From positions 12,515,399-12,579,398 of the forward strand of contig OX421508.1 in the NCBI GenBank assembly GCA_949126835.1: 64,000 nt of DNA, written 5' to 3'. Origin of the DNA: Anisus vortex. Taxonomy: Eukaryota; Mollusca; Gastropoda; Planorbidae. The translations under genes and the position numbers were made by a program. This document shows, in pieces, positions 46,966 through 59,700 of this stretch (positions are counted from its first letter, which is position 1; every line of letters begins with the position of its first letter). The notes beneath the pieces were generated by a model that saw nothing but the letters and a program-made list of their open reading frames with translations, did not search any database and was not told the DNA's origin.

Positions 46966-47837
46966 ATCCATTTATTCGTGTAGAATCATGATGTCGCTTG
47001 ACTAAATTATTATTAAGCCTAAAAGTTTGTCCTAAAAGGTAGCAGAGGTATTGGCATGTGGCAGTGGACCAGAAATACCAAACTAATTCGCCCCACCCTT
47101 ACAACCCCACACCTTATTATATATTATCTATCTTTTTTTTCCAAATCGCGGAAACTTTCGTGTTCTCAACAAAAAAAATTGAACTTCATATTAATATCCA
47201 AAATAATTTCTGGCTTACAAATTTAAATTAACCTTAAAAATAAACAAATCAACCAACATAAGCAAAAGACAATTTTCTTGATTATTTTATTTCTTTCAGA
47301 GAAATAAGCAGTTGCTTTTTTGTTTCAGTCTGCAGAAAAATAAACTGTCGACAAGTAAGATGAACTTTGAAAAAAAGGAACAAGTGGTTCAGGTGGCAGC
47401 CCTTGTACGCACGTTTAAAGCTGGCCCTTAAAAATGGTGTATATGTTACTAAATACCTTTGATACATCTGCCAAATCTGCATGGCATGGTCTCTTGTTTG
47501 TTTTGGAGTACTACGTGTGTTTATACATACAAGACTGTGCGTGTGTGTGTGTGTAGGTGTGTGCGTCGCGCGTTTGTGTGTGTATTTACATTTACATGGG
47601 GCAAGAAGCTAATAACCGATAGTTCACGGAGATTTGTTTTTGTATGAATCGTGTGTAGAACTAAATTTAACGGGTGAAAAGTAGAACACACAACACAAAC
47701 AAATTTGTTCATTAGTACGTAACCCTTTTTAGTGTATTTTGGTCCATGTAATATATTATAGTATTATAGGGCTAGTAAAGAAAGCAAGAACACCATAAAG
47801 TGATACTTAGTCACACTTTGTGACTACGAGGATCTGA

Positions 47838-48070
47838 GCTTGGTAGTCTAGTGGGATGGAAAGAGAGGAAAGTTCAACCTGCTAGCTGACAGCAGAAGTG
47901 TTCGTGTCCAGATTAAAGTTGTTGTTTTATCCCATGACTTCAAGGTGCCTGTGACATTGCCTGACATTGGTAAAGGCGGCTGCGTAGTGTTATGGCCACA
48001 CTGTCCCATTGTAAGCTTGGCCAGAGAATTATAATATGGTGTAGGCCTACGCTGCTTCACATGCCCCATG
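47838..48070 (+). mobile_element. SINE-like repeat in copy B
   Basis: Duplicate of 39030-39262, with a small extra 'cctgacattg' duplication at about 47955. Confidence 0.55.
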
Positions 48071-48639
48071 GAACAACTTGATGTAAAAAAAGGGTTATTT
48101 AACGTTTTCGTCTACCTAGAATAATTTGAATTTATTTTAACAGGACAAAAATGTTGCTTAAATATTAAATATTAGTCAGTAGGGCAACGGGCTCAAGCGC
48201 TTCAGAGGACCTACTTTTTTTTTCCTAATGCCGAGAATGTGTATTACTATAGTAAGTTAATAGTCCTCTAAAAACAGCATTTAGTTTAAACAAATATTCT
48301 TCATTAAACTTGAATTGACATTATATTAAAGCTAAATAATGTTCTAGAATTGTTTTTTATTCCCTGTTTATTTATGTTCATCATGCGCTGTTCTAACTTG
48401 TTATATAACTTTGCCTCTCCGTGGGATAGTTTTTAAATATTTTAAGTCAACATTTTAACTGAGCTTAGACGTCGACTCAGTAGTGTGCTGTGAAATTATT
48501 TTTTTAAGAATAATAATAAATTTTGATGGATACAATATTTAAGTGGAGAGTATGAGAATTTCAAATGTATAAATATTTTGTTGACCAAGTTTCACTAACT
48601 GATATATATTAGTTTGTATAAAAAGAGTTAAACTAGCTT

Positions 48640-48878
48640 AGGATGAGAGCCCTTTAAATTGTGCAAGGGTTCAGAATGGGCCTGCTTTAGCAAACCATAT
48701 TTCACTATTTGCCCCCCCCCCCCAAGCCTCATTCCACCTTGTAGGCCTAGTTCTGGTTGGGCCTATGCTAAATTAATATCCGTTGACCAAATAATCCTGT
48801 GTCTAAATGGAGACTCGAACCCGGGTCGCCTGCGTGGCAGTCTGATACGTTAACCACTTAGCGATCGAAGACACATGT
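48640..48878 (-). mobile_element. tRNA-derived repeat in copy B
   Basis: Partner of 41222-41466. The B box reads GGGTTCGAGTCTCC here, closer to consensus. It has the same C run at 48711-48722. Confidence 0.5.
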
Positions 48879-48889
48879 CCGAAGTGAGG

Positions 48890-51800
48890 TCGCAAAAGTG
48901 AGACAATAAGGTCACGTGTCTTTAAATAAACTAATATGATTGGTTGAACACACACACCAAGTCTACTTTATATTTATTAGCATTATAGTATGCTATTGTT
49001 GTAATTATTTATGTTTAAGAGATTAACTCCTTAAGGTTAAATGGATAAACAATTAATGCAGGAAACGTTTATTTACAACTGTTTAACGTAAATTAATTTT
49101 ATACCTCTAGTAATTAAATTTTTTGATGAATACCATAATGATGGATTTATATAAAAAATAATAATTAGTCAATAATTATTTGTTATATTACAAAACATAA
49201 CTTGTTTAGCAGCAATATTGAATCAAATTTAGAAACTTTATTTTAATTCAAGGGAGAATATTAGCACGTTTTATTTGCGCTAATATTTCTAATATTATGT
49301 TGTTTTTTATTTTATAAAAGACTAAATGGCCTACAACTTATAACTTTATAATGACCAAACTGTAAAAATTAGTTGAAATTTATATAAATATTTGACTAAA
49401 AAATTATATGCACATTAGTTAAACATTACATTAACTACCCAGTTTGTATGATTAAATTGTAACAATTCCGCTTAACAATAGTTTTTAATGCAGGATACAT
49501 TAGACTGAACAATTAAAGAAAATCCCAGGGTTAACTATTATATTCTAAAGCTAAACAAACTTATTCCAATTCAAAACAATACACCTCATTATTTTGGCAA
49601 CTTTTCCTCTTCATTTTACAAGTCAGTTACACGCATTTTACATAACGATGAACACTTTATACATAGCAAAACAAAGAACATTTACATATCACTCATTACA
49701 CGGGTCCAGATTCCACTTCATACACGGATTAAATGGGGGAGACAGCTAGGGATTACAGACTTTCATGACACATTCATCAGTTTACATAACAAACACATTG
49801 CACCACAATCAAAGGAGATATCATACAGGCTCATTTTTAACATGACACCAACATTAGATAGGAAGAAACAAAATACACGCAACACACCTATATGCAAGAT
49901 GTGTACCTCACATACACAAGAAAATGAGGAACATATCTATCTTACATGCCCCGCATTCAAAACAAACATTGAAATTAATCATGGACACAACAACACAGTC
50001 AAACATAGATATAGATTTAGCCATTACACTCTTCAAAATACCTAGACTTAGAAACAACACAAAACACACATTAAACCTCATCACATTGGCAGAATACAAA
50101 CAACACATATGGACAACCTATCTTAAAACACGGTTTGACCAAATACACCACCCCTCACACATCATAGAAGACATATTCAGACAAAATTTTGAAGCACATT
50201 TAGATAAGCATCAACCGCCCACTCTGTAATTTTATTTGATGTTTTGCTTTTATAAATGTTTTATGTATTGGTTGGTTCATTTGTTTAATTGGGAGATCTG
50301 TGGACATGCTTATGTTATTGAATGCGTTGTTTTAAATATGGAGATGCCCTTGACTAGTATTGTACATTTAATGTTATTAATTATTCATCAAGGGCACATT
50401 TTTACTTTCATTTCCGGTGTAATTTTTGTATTCATTTCCGGTGTGATGTCTCTTTCAGTGAATGTGAAATCTTGTGTTGTTTTTGTTTGTGTGTCGTGTG
50501 TTTTTTTATTTTCTTTTTTACGCACCACTATGTACATAGTATTTTAAAATAAGTTTTCGGGATTATTTTCTTAATTTTGTTGAATGGCTTAGAAGACGGT
50601 ATTTTAACTTCATGGCTTACTGCACATAACGAGTAACGAGACTTGGCCTTTTCTGGGTCCGTCTTCGCTTACTTAGCTCCCCTTTTATTACTGTTTTCCT
50701 CCAGTTATTCCCAACCTTTCTATTCAAAATTTTTCTCCGTTACCTATCTAATACAGGAAACTTGCGTCTAATATTAATCTTTTGTCTTCAATTACATTTA
50801 CCAGAGTGACATCAATGTATAATAAAAGAAGAAGGACCGATATATAAATACCGGCCCAAATCCCCTCTTTTGTCACATTCGCCAGGGTGTTAACTGGTGC
50901 AGACCAGTCATCCGGCGACGCTGGCTTAGAGGAGTGGGAGGGTCAGGAAAGTCGGGCCTTCCAAATTCTATGTCACTACAAACAGATTTGTATTTCTTTC
51001 CCTATCTTTCGTTCAATAGTTCATGCCGACGGGGGAACGGCTAAACGCTATTTGAAACCTTAAGACAACTAGGGATTTTTCTACTCTTTTTAGAGAATTG
51101 TACATATTTTTTTTCTCACTTGTGGAAGTCCCGATTGTGGGATTTCCTGTGAATTACACCTTTCGTCACCCGTCTTCTATAGGTGTTACACTTTCCTTTG
51201 TCATATTGGACCCTTTCTTTGTTCTTTATATATACATTTAAGATCGCGCTTGGTGGTTGAAATTAAGATATATATCCCGAGGGATAGAACAATTGAAATG
51301 AAATGTACATAATTTCTACACACGTTTTATTTTCTCCATATTACGTTGTTTTAAATATCTTACAGTTAATAATGGATGTTTACGTTTAATACATGTTTAA
51401 ATTAATTTAAATAGGTATGGATGTTAAGCATGTATGTAAAAAAAGAAGAATGAATGAATTTAAATTTAAAGTTAGAAAACTTTTTGTCTCGTAAATTATT
51501 TTGTCTTCTATCCCCTTAACTATGTATGTACTGTTCTTCTATCCTCTTTTCTTCATCTAAAAATATATGAGATTGTACATGTCAAATCTTGAATAAACAT
51601 ATTTGGGAAAAAAAAAGAGAGTAAATCTCAGTTATTCTGAGATAAAACATAACTATTATATTCAATATTACATCTAGTAGTTGCTAGATCTTAACAACCA
51701 AATGATTTAGTTTACAAAATAGTTAATTACATTAATTGAGAAAGTTTGGTAAAAAAAAATGCAAATAAAAAGGATGATAATCACAAACACTTATATTTTT

Positions 51801-51924
51801 TTATTAAATATAAAACACATATTAAAAAGTATAATAGAACAGGTTGACTTTTATGCTGTTGGCACGCTGAATGATTTAGAAATTCTAGTTTGATACACTA
51901 TTAGCGAAATGTTGCCGACCACTG
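48890..51924 (-). mobile_element. hAT relic in copy B, split by a LINE
   Basis: Partner of 41480-42537. The terminus, read on -, is CAGTGGTCGGCAACA at 51924. The relic is interrupted from about 49556 to 51616 by a poly(A)-ended LINE. Confidence 0.6.
49556..51616 (+). mobile_element. 5'-truncated LINE with poly(A) tail, inserted in copy B
   Basis: Coding remnants: SYRLIFNMTPTLDRKKQNTR then ICKMCTSHTQENEEHIYLTC (49842-50045), a CCHC-type zinc-binding motif (C-x2-C-x8-H-x4-C region) typical of LINE RT C-termini. After a frameshift, LAITLFKIPRLRNNTKHTLN and EYKQHIWTTYLKTRFDQIHH (to 50229). A 1.4-kb 3' UTR ends TTGAATAAACATATTTGGG plus A(9). 'taactattatattc' occurs just before (49542) and after (51648), consistent with a target duplication. 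Copy A lacks the insertion. Confidence 0.75.
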
Positions 51925-52124
51925 GTCTACAGGGCATGCATTCTTAATACTTTACGTCAGTGAGAGGTTGGTCAACCTACATGCGCAAGGAACACCAGTT
52001 AAACATTTTTCACATGAGATGTATGCGCCGAATACTGGGCGTCACTTGGAAGGACAACATAGTCAACCATGAGATCCTGGATCAATCAAGTATCTCAAGC
52101 ATTTACTTCCTGCTATCCCAACGC

Positions 52125-52376
52125 ACGGGGCACGGTAGCCGAGCGGCAGCGCGTTCGACTGGCGATCCAAGGGTCCTGGGTTCGCCTCCTGGTGGAGGCT
52201 AGGATTTTTTCCCAGGATTTGAGGGTGTCCCTGAGTCTACCCAGCTCTGATGGGTACCTGAACTTAGTTGGGGTAAAGTAAAGGCGGCTGTGCATAGTGC
52301 TGGCCACACAATCACATAGTATGCCGTGGCCACGGAAACTGGTGAACGCTGCTTCACCGGCCCTATGGATACTTTA
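52125..52376 (+). mobile_element. tRNA-derived SINE, fullest copy in window
   Basis: The head has 'ggtagccgagcggcagcgcg' (A box) and GGGTTCGCCTCC (B box) 33 bases apart. The body has 'ttttttcccaggatttgagg' and 'gtccctgagtctacccagct'; the end has 'gccgtggccacggaaactgg'. It splits the LINE reading frame of copy B. Confidence 0.8.
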
Positions 52377-52533
52377 TTTTAGGTCATGTCAGCCAGATGC
52401 AAGACGGCCGCATGGAGAGCTGTAGAATGGCACGAGGGTTCCAGGGCGACCTATGCTAAATTACAAGGATGTCCTAAAACGTGACCTCAGGTCTACAAAT
52501 TATCGACCTGCAAACCTGGAAAGCAGTCTGCGG

Positions 52534-53357
52534 TGGACCGTACAGCATAGAGACAGGCCGTGCATGCTGGTGTATCTAATGGACCGTACATCATGGCGAC
52601 AAGCCGTTCATGCTGGTGTATCTAATGGACCGTACATCATGGCGACAAGCCGTTCATGCTGGTGTATCTAATGGACCGTACATCATGGAGACAAGCCGTT
52701 CATGCTGGTGTATCTAATGGACCGTACATCATGGCGACAAGCCGTTCATGCTGGTGTATCTAATGGACCGTACATCATGGAGACAAGCCGTTCATGCTGG
52801 TGTATCTAATGGACCGTACATCATGGAAACAAGCCGATTATGCTGGTGTATCTAATGGACCGTACATCATGGAAACAAGCCGTTCATGCTGGTGTATCTA
52901 ATGGACCGTACATCATGGAGACAAGCCGTTCATGCTGGTGTTTCTAATGGACCGTACATCATGGCGACAAGCCGTTCATGCTGGTGTATCTAATGGACCG
53001 TACATCATGGAGACAAGCCGTTCATGCTGGTGTATCTAATGGACCGTACATCATGGAAACAAGCCGATTATGCTGGTGTATCTAATGGACCGTACATCAT
53101 GGAGACAAGCCGTTCATGCTGGTGTATCTAATGGACCGTACATCATGGAGACAAGCCGTTCAAGCTGGTGTATCTAATGGACCGTACATCATGGAGACAA
53201 GCCGTTCATGCTGGTGTATCTAATGGACCGTACATCATGGAGACAAGCCGTTCATGCTGGTGTATCTAATGGACCGTACATCATGGCGACAAGCCGTTCA
53301 TGCTGGTGTATCTAATGGACCGTACATCATGGCGACAAGCCGTTCATGCTGGTGTAT
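52534..53357. repeat. 46-bp minisatellite, about 18 units, derived from LINE coding sequence
   Basis: The unit runs 'tggaccgtacatcatggaga', then 'caagccgttcatgctggtgt', then 'atctaa'. The first unit keeps the LINE wording (acagcatagagacaggccgt). Because 46 is not a multiple of 3, no frame stays open. The array ends with one 27-bp-type unit (tatggagataggccctgcat) identical to the last unit of copy A. Confidence 0.97.
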
Positions 53358-54329
53358 GGAGATAGGCCCTGCATGCTGGTGTATCTGTCTCTGAGGCAAA
53401 GAGAGCCAAGGAATCTCTGGAGAAGAAAGAGAATGAAGAGAAAAGACGCAAAACCGCCAGATGGACAGACTGATAATGCAAGAACTTGTACGAGAAAATA
53501 AATTAACGATTGTCCATCTTTGCTGCAGAACGTTTTTATTAAAATGTCAAAGTAATGATTGCAATCTATGTATTAGTTCTGACTACTACCAAAAAAACTT
53601 TTCCATTATTAATTCATCTTCATTCAACTAAAAACATAATACAAATAATGAAAAGCATCCCTGCTTCTTTTTTAAAACAAATACAAACAAAATGTCTTTA
53701 ACGTAAACACTGGTTGACATTTACAGCATCAACATAAAAGTGAAACATTAAAAAGGAACATTTTCGGAATCCTGAACGCTAGGATCTTTCAACCAAGGCA
53801 TCAAATTGAACTTTCAAATTCAAAAAAAATAAGAATTGAAAAAAAGAACTATTCTATCAAGAGAACAAAAATGATCATCTTTTTAAACGTGAAATCTTCT
53901 TTTTTTTATACAACAAAATAAAATGGTCAGAAATAAACTATGAACAGAATGTTGACATTTGTTCCTTCAACTTCAATAAAAACATTGGTAGTTGAATTCC
54001 AATTCAGTTAATTCAAGACTTCACAATAAACAAGTACAACTAGCGTGAGTATTTGCATGGAATTTAAGTCAATAAAAAAACATACATTAAAACACTTGAA
54101 ATGAAATATATAAAACCCTTGTGAATGAAATAAATATTAATAACATTAAATTTAAATTCTTGTTTCTACTCTACGGAGACTGGGTTTGAGAAATGGGTTG
54201 GTTATGGAGGGGGGGGGGAGTATATCGTATTCATCAGGCCATTGCAGCCTCACACATCCAATCTATTCTTGCAGAAAATATCTCCAACCTAGAGATTTTA
54301 TTCCAGTCCCTCCCACTTTACTGATACCT

Positions 54330-56705
54330 AGTGGCCAGGATTTACCTGAATCTGCAGTCTATGATATTGTTTCTGGATGTCTGTTTCAGGAGTGTTCAAG
54401 TCAGTGTGAGTCAAGAAATAAATTGAAAATAAATATTTCTTGGTCTGGATAAGTTTCTAGAATTTGTATTTTAATTCAATACAACTAATACAAGATTTAT
54501 TCATAAAACCAAACAATAAGAAAGAACAAAATTCTGTTCTAAGACCAGAGTTTGAGATCTCCATGCAAACAGGTGAGATTTTAGGCCAATTATTTTTATG
54601 TTCAAAGCTTATTTTATATTATTTATAAGTGGATTGTGTGCCTAATACAATGCTGGGCCACAATGTAGGATTTGCTAAGCTTTGAATCAGGAGGAAAATA
54701 CATCCAGGAATTCAGTCAAAAGTTTTTAGGTGTTGCTATTGGCAACCTCTTAAATCCACTTTTAGACAACTAGGGCTAAAGGAAACAGATGCAATTCACT
54801 GTACAGTAAAATTCAACCCAGTTTCTCACTAACCAAAATCTATTATTATCCTTTAGACTTGGGACTCAATAACAGACAAGAATACTTTGAGATAATTTTA
54901 TTTTTGTTTAAACTTGGTAGCTACCTTGCTAAACTGGACAAAGAACTTCAAATAATGAAATGTACTACCAGGTAATCATAAATGCCAGTATATCTTTATG
55001 TATAGAACTTTAATACACATGAAATTCAAAAGAATGTTTACAAAATGTTTATACAAAATATTAAATACCCACAAGAAATCTAAAATTTGTGCAATGTTCA
55101 ACTAGTTATTAATGTAACATATTTAACAAACATATATTGCATTATTTTATCTACACCACACACACAAAATCAAACATTATACATTTCCATTTAAATAAAT
55201 AATAAATGTCTTCATTGCAAAATGTACACAGAGAAGTAGACAAATAAAATAATGAATGAACATATATTTCTCATAAAGCCATTTTCTATCTACCAATATT
55301 TACATTGCCTTTATATATTTATATGCACGAGAGTTTACAACAGGTTTACACAGTGGGATTCTAAAGTCATGACTGATCTTCATAGAAGATAGCAATGGTC
55401 AAGACATTTTATGAAATTATAAATGTAGTTAATAGGGACTTTATTGAAAAATACAATACTTAAGTTGCAGTATTCAGCACTACTTATCACTTGAAAACCC
55501 AGGAGTTATATGTTTTATTTGATATTATAATATTATATATACATTACTAGGAATGAACATTAAGTAGTACCTTCATATGTGGACACCTGTGCAAAATTGT
55601 CCTGTGTGGATAAGGGGGGAAGGGGAAAGCATCCATATAAATAAATTGCAGTGTGGACCCACATCATAGCTTGTACAGCTAAATATTTTAAAAGTGGTAC
55701 CCTCTTTGGGCCCTCCCCTTAGCAATTGCATGGACCCACCACAACTGTTTCATTGAAAACTAGATAATTTATTAGGTGTAAAAGTAGTGACCAAACATTT
55801 TAGATGATTGATTGTTAAAGATTGTTTTAATAACACAGACCAGTAGATCAATATATACAGCAAGCTGAACCATTTTTCAACCAAAAATATTGTCTATTTT
55901 TTTTTTTTTTAAACACAGTAACAAAACATTATTTTTAAATATACATTATTTGGGTTCCTTATAACTTTAAAAAAAAATGTTTAACAAGATCAACCATTAT
56001 GAAAGACATATGTGAACAGTCAGCAATAATTTCTACTGTACCATACTGAAGTAAATGTCTAAATGTACACTTTTGTGTTAAAACAATATTGTATTAAAGC
56101 CCCATAATCAAAATACTTTACAACAAAGGACACATCTGCTGGTGCTAATATCTGCTTGTAGTCAATACTCTTGATATTGATAATAGAATTGCTTAAGACT
56201 GTTGGTTTTGATATACAATGTTTAAATAATCTTTTTTTATTGATTGGCAGGTGTCCAGGTTATGTACTTGCACTTTGTCGACCAATGAACCCTGGTCTAT
56301 TAAAAAATTTAAATATTAGAATTGACCCCCCACAAGTAATTATACTGGAAGTCTTCAGAACTGTCCCCAGGGTGATGTTACAGTTGGTTTTACTAAATAG
56401 TCACAAATACACTGAAACAAACCAGACCCACATCTTTACCCTGACCTAAATTACATTTTTTTTACAAAACACTGGGCAAAGAAAGAAATTTTATCAACAG
56501 GGAACAGCTCTGAGGAAAGCCAGAAATATATCAATATATATATACAAAGTGTAAGCTCTGCCCTGATAAGCTTGAACCATGGATTAGATTTGAGATTCTT
56601 AAATACAATGAAAATGTGGTGGTGGAAAGGGGGGAGCCATCAGTTAAATCAGCCAATCAGCAAGCAGGAAAAAGAGTATTTCAGGTTTTCTACATCTGTG
56701 ATGAA
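54330..56705 (-). other. SLC25A30: 3' flank/UTR of the mitochondrial carrier gene
   Basis: No coding frame or clear repeat; unlike the left side, this region looks single-copy. On - a candidate AATAAA lies at 56236-56241, about 465 bases after the carrier stop, and another near 54495. Part of it is therefore probably a 3' UTR. Confidence 0.45.
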
Positions 56706-56744
56706 TCAGTAGAGTTGTTTCAGCTGTTCATAACTCATGAAGAA
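56706..56744 (-). CDS. SLC25A30: Carrier exon 10: 12-residue C-terminus
   Basis: Acceptor GAACTTTAG, then [12 protein letters not shown] and TGA. 'FF..YEQLK' is the conserved end of the family and phase 0 fits exon 9. It is too short to be found by length alone. Confidence 0.92.
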   Translation of the reverse strand, partial: FFMSYEQLKQLY

Positions 56745-59700
56745 CTAAAGTTCTGGGTTAAGGAGAAAATTTAACAAGAAAAGGGTGTACAACAGACAAG
56801 CAATATGAATAGAGAAGTTAGAAATAGAATGACAATAAATTATTTAAAAAAGTGATAAACATGATAATGAACATAACTTTAGTAAACCCCTAGGGAATAG
56901 AATATCAAAGAAACATGAAGGCATATAGAGTGGGAGGACAAAAGAATAGCTGCAAACGTTGCAGGATTTTTTAAATAGGGTCAGTTTTTTTTATAACATG
57001 AACTTAGCCTTCAAGTTGGCATAACATATAATGATGCACTGTTAAATATTTTTTTTTAACAGAGTCCTGTACAGTTAACGTAAATGACCACAAGAAACCC
57101 CAAAAGCATTTTCGTCCTTCATCTTTTTCTGCACTTGCTTTAATTGTCATGGGCACATTTTTTTTATTTGGAAATTCAGGAATGTTGGCTAGTCTGCAAG
57201 ACAGACAAGACAAAATGAGAAAAAAAGAAGAAATAAAAAATGTCTGTCTAGAATGAATTTTGTAAAAATAAAAATTGAATAAAATTGAAATGTGTGTAAA
57301 AAAAAAGGATACAATGATATTCCATGGACCAAGTCTCAGCCAGTTTGGTATAAATCCTTTGTACAGGGCTGTAATGCCTTCAGTTTTCACAGTCTAATCA
57401 AACAAAAAAAACAATATATATTTAAATTAATATATATATAAATTGCAGTGAATTTGTTTATATATATGTTTGTCCTCTAGAGATGCTAAGGCCGTTTGAC
57501 AAATCTGGCCAAAAGTTAAATGTATAAACTGGAAACATCCTCAAAAAGAAATTTTTATTATAAAAATAATATTGCTTAATTCGTAAATTTATTTTTTAAA
57601 ATAAACTTAGACCTATTACTAATCACTGTATGTAAAAGTTTTAAACTGAGCGTCATTTCAGAATGATCTCCCTTTGAAATGCTTTCACACCAATCATATA
57701 CTATGTTGAACGCAAGGTCTTGTCAGGTTTTCCCAATTCACGCCTGCTTTTTTTTAAAGTTACACACTCTCTTTTAACAAAACACATTGTAATCATTCGC
57801 CATTTGATGGGCATAACCACTAGTATATATATATAATTAGCCTCCTTTATGAGAGTGTACCAACTTATGTTCAAAATGAGCTACTTACCTTTTGCAACCA
57901 TAGCAAAATCATATTTTAAAGATTGTACTAATTGAAACACTTGCTATAATATTTCTAACCAAAAATAAAAAGAGTTATATACCCTTATGTAGTGGCTTAT
58001 ATGTCTCAATCACTGTATAATATGTTAAATAGCAACAGATGTGGTGTTGATAGCTGCCCAAACCATTCTGTCTATATGCATTTAAGTAGCCAGGATGATA
58101 ACAAATAACAGGCATATGGTTCACCATATGTTATGTCAAAATGTTATGTCAGCATTCCTGATTCAAGAGGCTCAGTCTTCCACTCTTGCCAGACTTTACA
58201 TCAATGTTAATGTGGTTAACAGCTCAACAAGTGCAGGAATTAAACCAAACTGAAATCACCTTTGTAAGACACTGTGTAGCTTAAACTATGTTATCTTCTT
58301 TAAAATCTTACCCTAACAATGCAATCTGTTGTAGATGTGTAGATGGCTGGTCTGACAGGCGAAATTGAGACACCAGCTGGTGTCGCTGTCACTATGTTGA
58401 CATTCTGGTTCATCATTCGGGTCTGGAACAAAGTTTATTTGATAACAACATTGTGCAATATTTCTAAATGTTTAATGTAAGCAAAGAACAGGGAATTCTC
58501 TCATCCACAGTGCAATCAAACAACAGGGAATTCTCTCATCCGCAGCAAGCAAACGATGTGACCCAGCTTGTAACTAAATTGAATACAGAGTCAATAAATT
58601 TGCTCACCTTGCAGACATCTATAGGATTGGATGCCAGAGCACCAGCAAATCCAGCCAGAAAACTGGCTCTGAAAGAAATAGATGAAATACCTTTGTCAAA
58701 AACCAAAGCAGAAACAATGGTAATAAAATCAACAAGTCCCTTAATGGATTAAATAAATTGTTTTCTTAATGGGGATGACTTTTGTGCTGACTAACTTATC
58801 TTTAATGGGCTAGAAAATTAGGGCAGCAACACCCAAACTGAAGGTTAGTCCAGGTAGGTTATTGCAAGGCGTGAGCTACATAGAGGACACAAATACTCAA
58901 GAAGTGGATACAATTATAACTGAAAAACCACCCAGCATAAATCTAAAAGTAATGCCCCATTGAGGCACAGAAAAAACAGCCAAGGTACAAAGTCATTGAA
59001 AAAGAAAAAAAGTACTTACAGGAAATGAGTCCCTTTAGTGTCCCCCATGTAACCAGAGAGTATTATTTGTTTCTTGACTGCATCGTAAACTGGTAGTTCA
59101 ACCCCAGCAACAATAGCTGCTCTCTGTGCTGTTGGACCAACACCCTGTCAGGATAGCATGAAGCCATTAACAAAGTATATATATATATATTTTTTTATAT
59201 AGTACATCTCTAGAACATTGACAAACTAAAGCTTAAAACAAAATTAGCACAAATAGTTCTGAATCTTTTTTTTATTGATATAGAGACTATCAACTATATA
59301 ACTTATTATGAAACTGTAGTTTGATTAAAACAGAACATGCATTTTTTTTATTCACTGTAACTGTAAGAGAAGTTTCCAACATTTAATACAAAATTCTACA
59401 CGATAAATGTCAGGTTTCACAAAATGGCCACCAAAAGCTTGAGTTTTTTTTTAAAAAGGGAACTTTTGAAATCCTTATTGTGAAACCTGCCATATAAAAA
59501 ATGGTTTTCTCACTCTCCATAATCCTGCCACACCCTCTTGCTTGTAAATCTTGATAAAAGAACACAATATGTTGTCATAACCTGAAGTTTTATTGCCACG
59601 GGCCTGCATTCTCACCTGTGTTTGTGGAAAGAAAACTTTCTTAGTGAAATCAAAACTAATAAGTTCAACCAACAAAATTGTAAAAGAAAAAGTTCATGTC

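Larger units (their letters stand above)
51955..53480 (+). pseudogene. LINE C-terminal tail in copy B, split by SINE and minisatellite
   Basis: Same LINE as 42555-44400: MRKEHQLNIFHMRCMRRILG, then ISSIYFLLSQR, a SINE, then HVSQMQDGR and related remnants. An array of 46-bp units follows, and then the same post-array sequence 'tctgaggcaaagagagccaa'. At the SINE junction 15-20 bases present in copy A ('gattgcgctgggtgtg') are missing. Confidence 0.78.
46965..54320. repeat. Tandem segmental duplication, copy B
   Basis: Partner of 38085-45530, same orientation, about 8.9 kb downstream. Copy B alone has the LINE 49556-51616 and the SINE 52125-52376, and its minisatellite has a different unit. Confidence 0.9.

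Noticed and set aside
54186..54452. 88-codon frame on +
   Set aside because: It straddles the end of duplicated repeat sequence, has no domain, and the equivalent frame in copy A is not conserved.
57060..57202. Possible alternative last carrier exon after TCTTGCAG (57202 leftward)
   Set aside because: It would add TSQHS and a stop, losing the conserved FFxxYEQLK end, which is found with the correct phase at 56744-56706.
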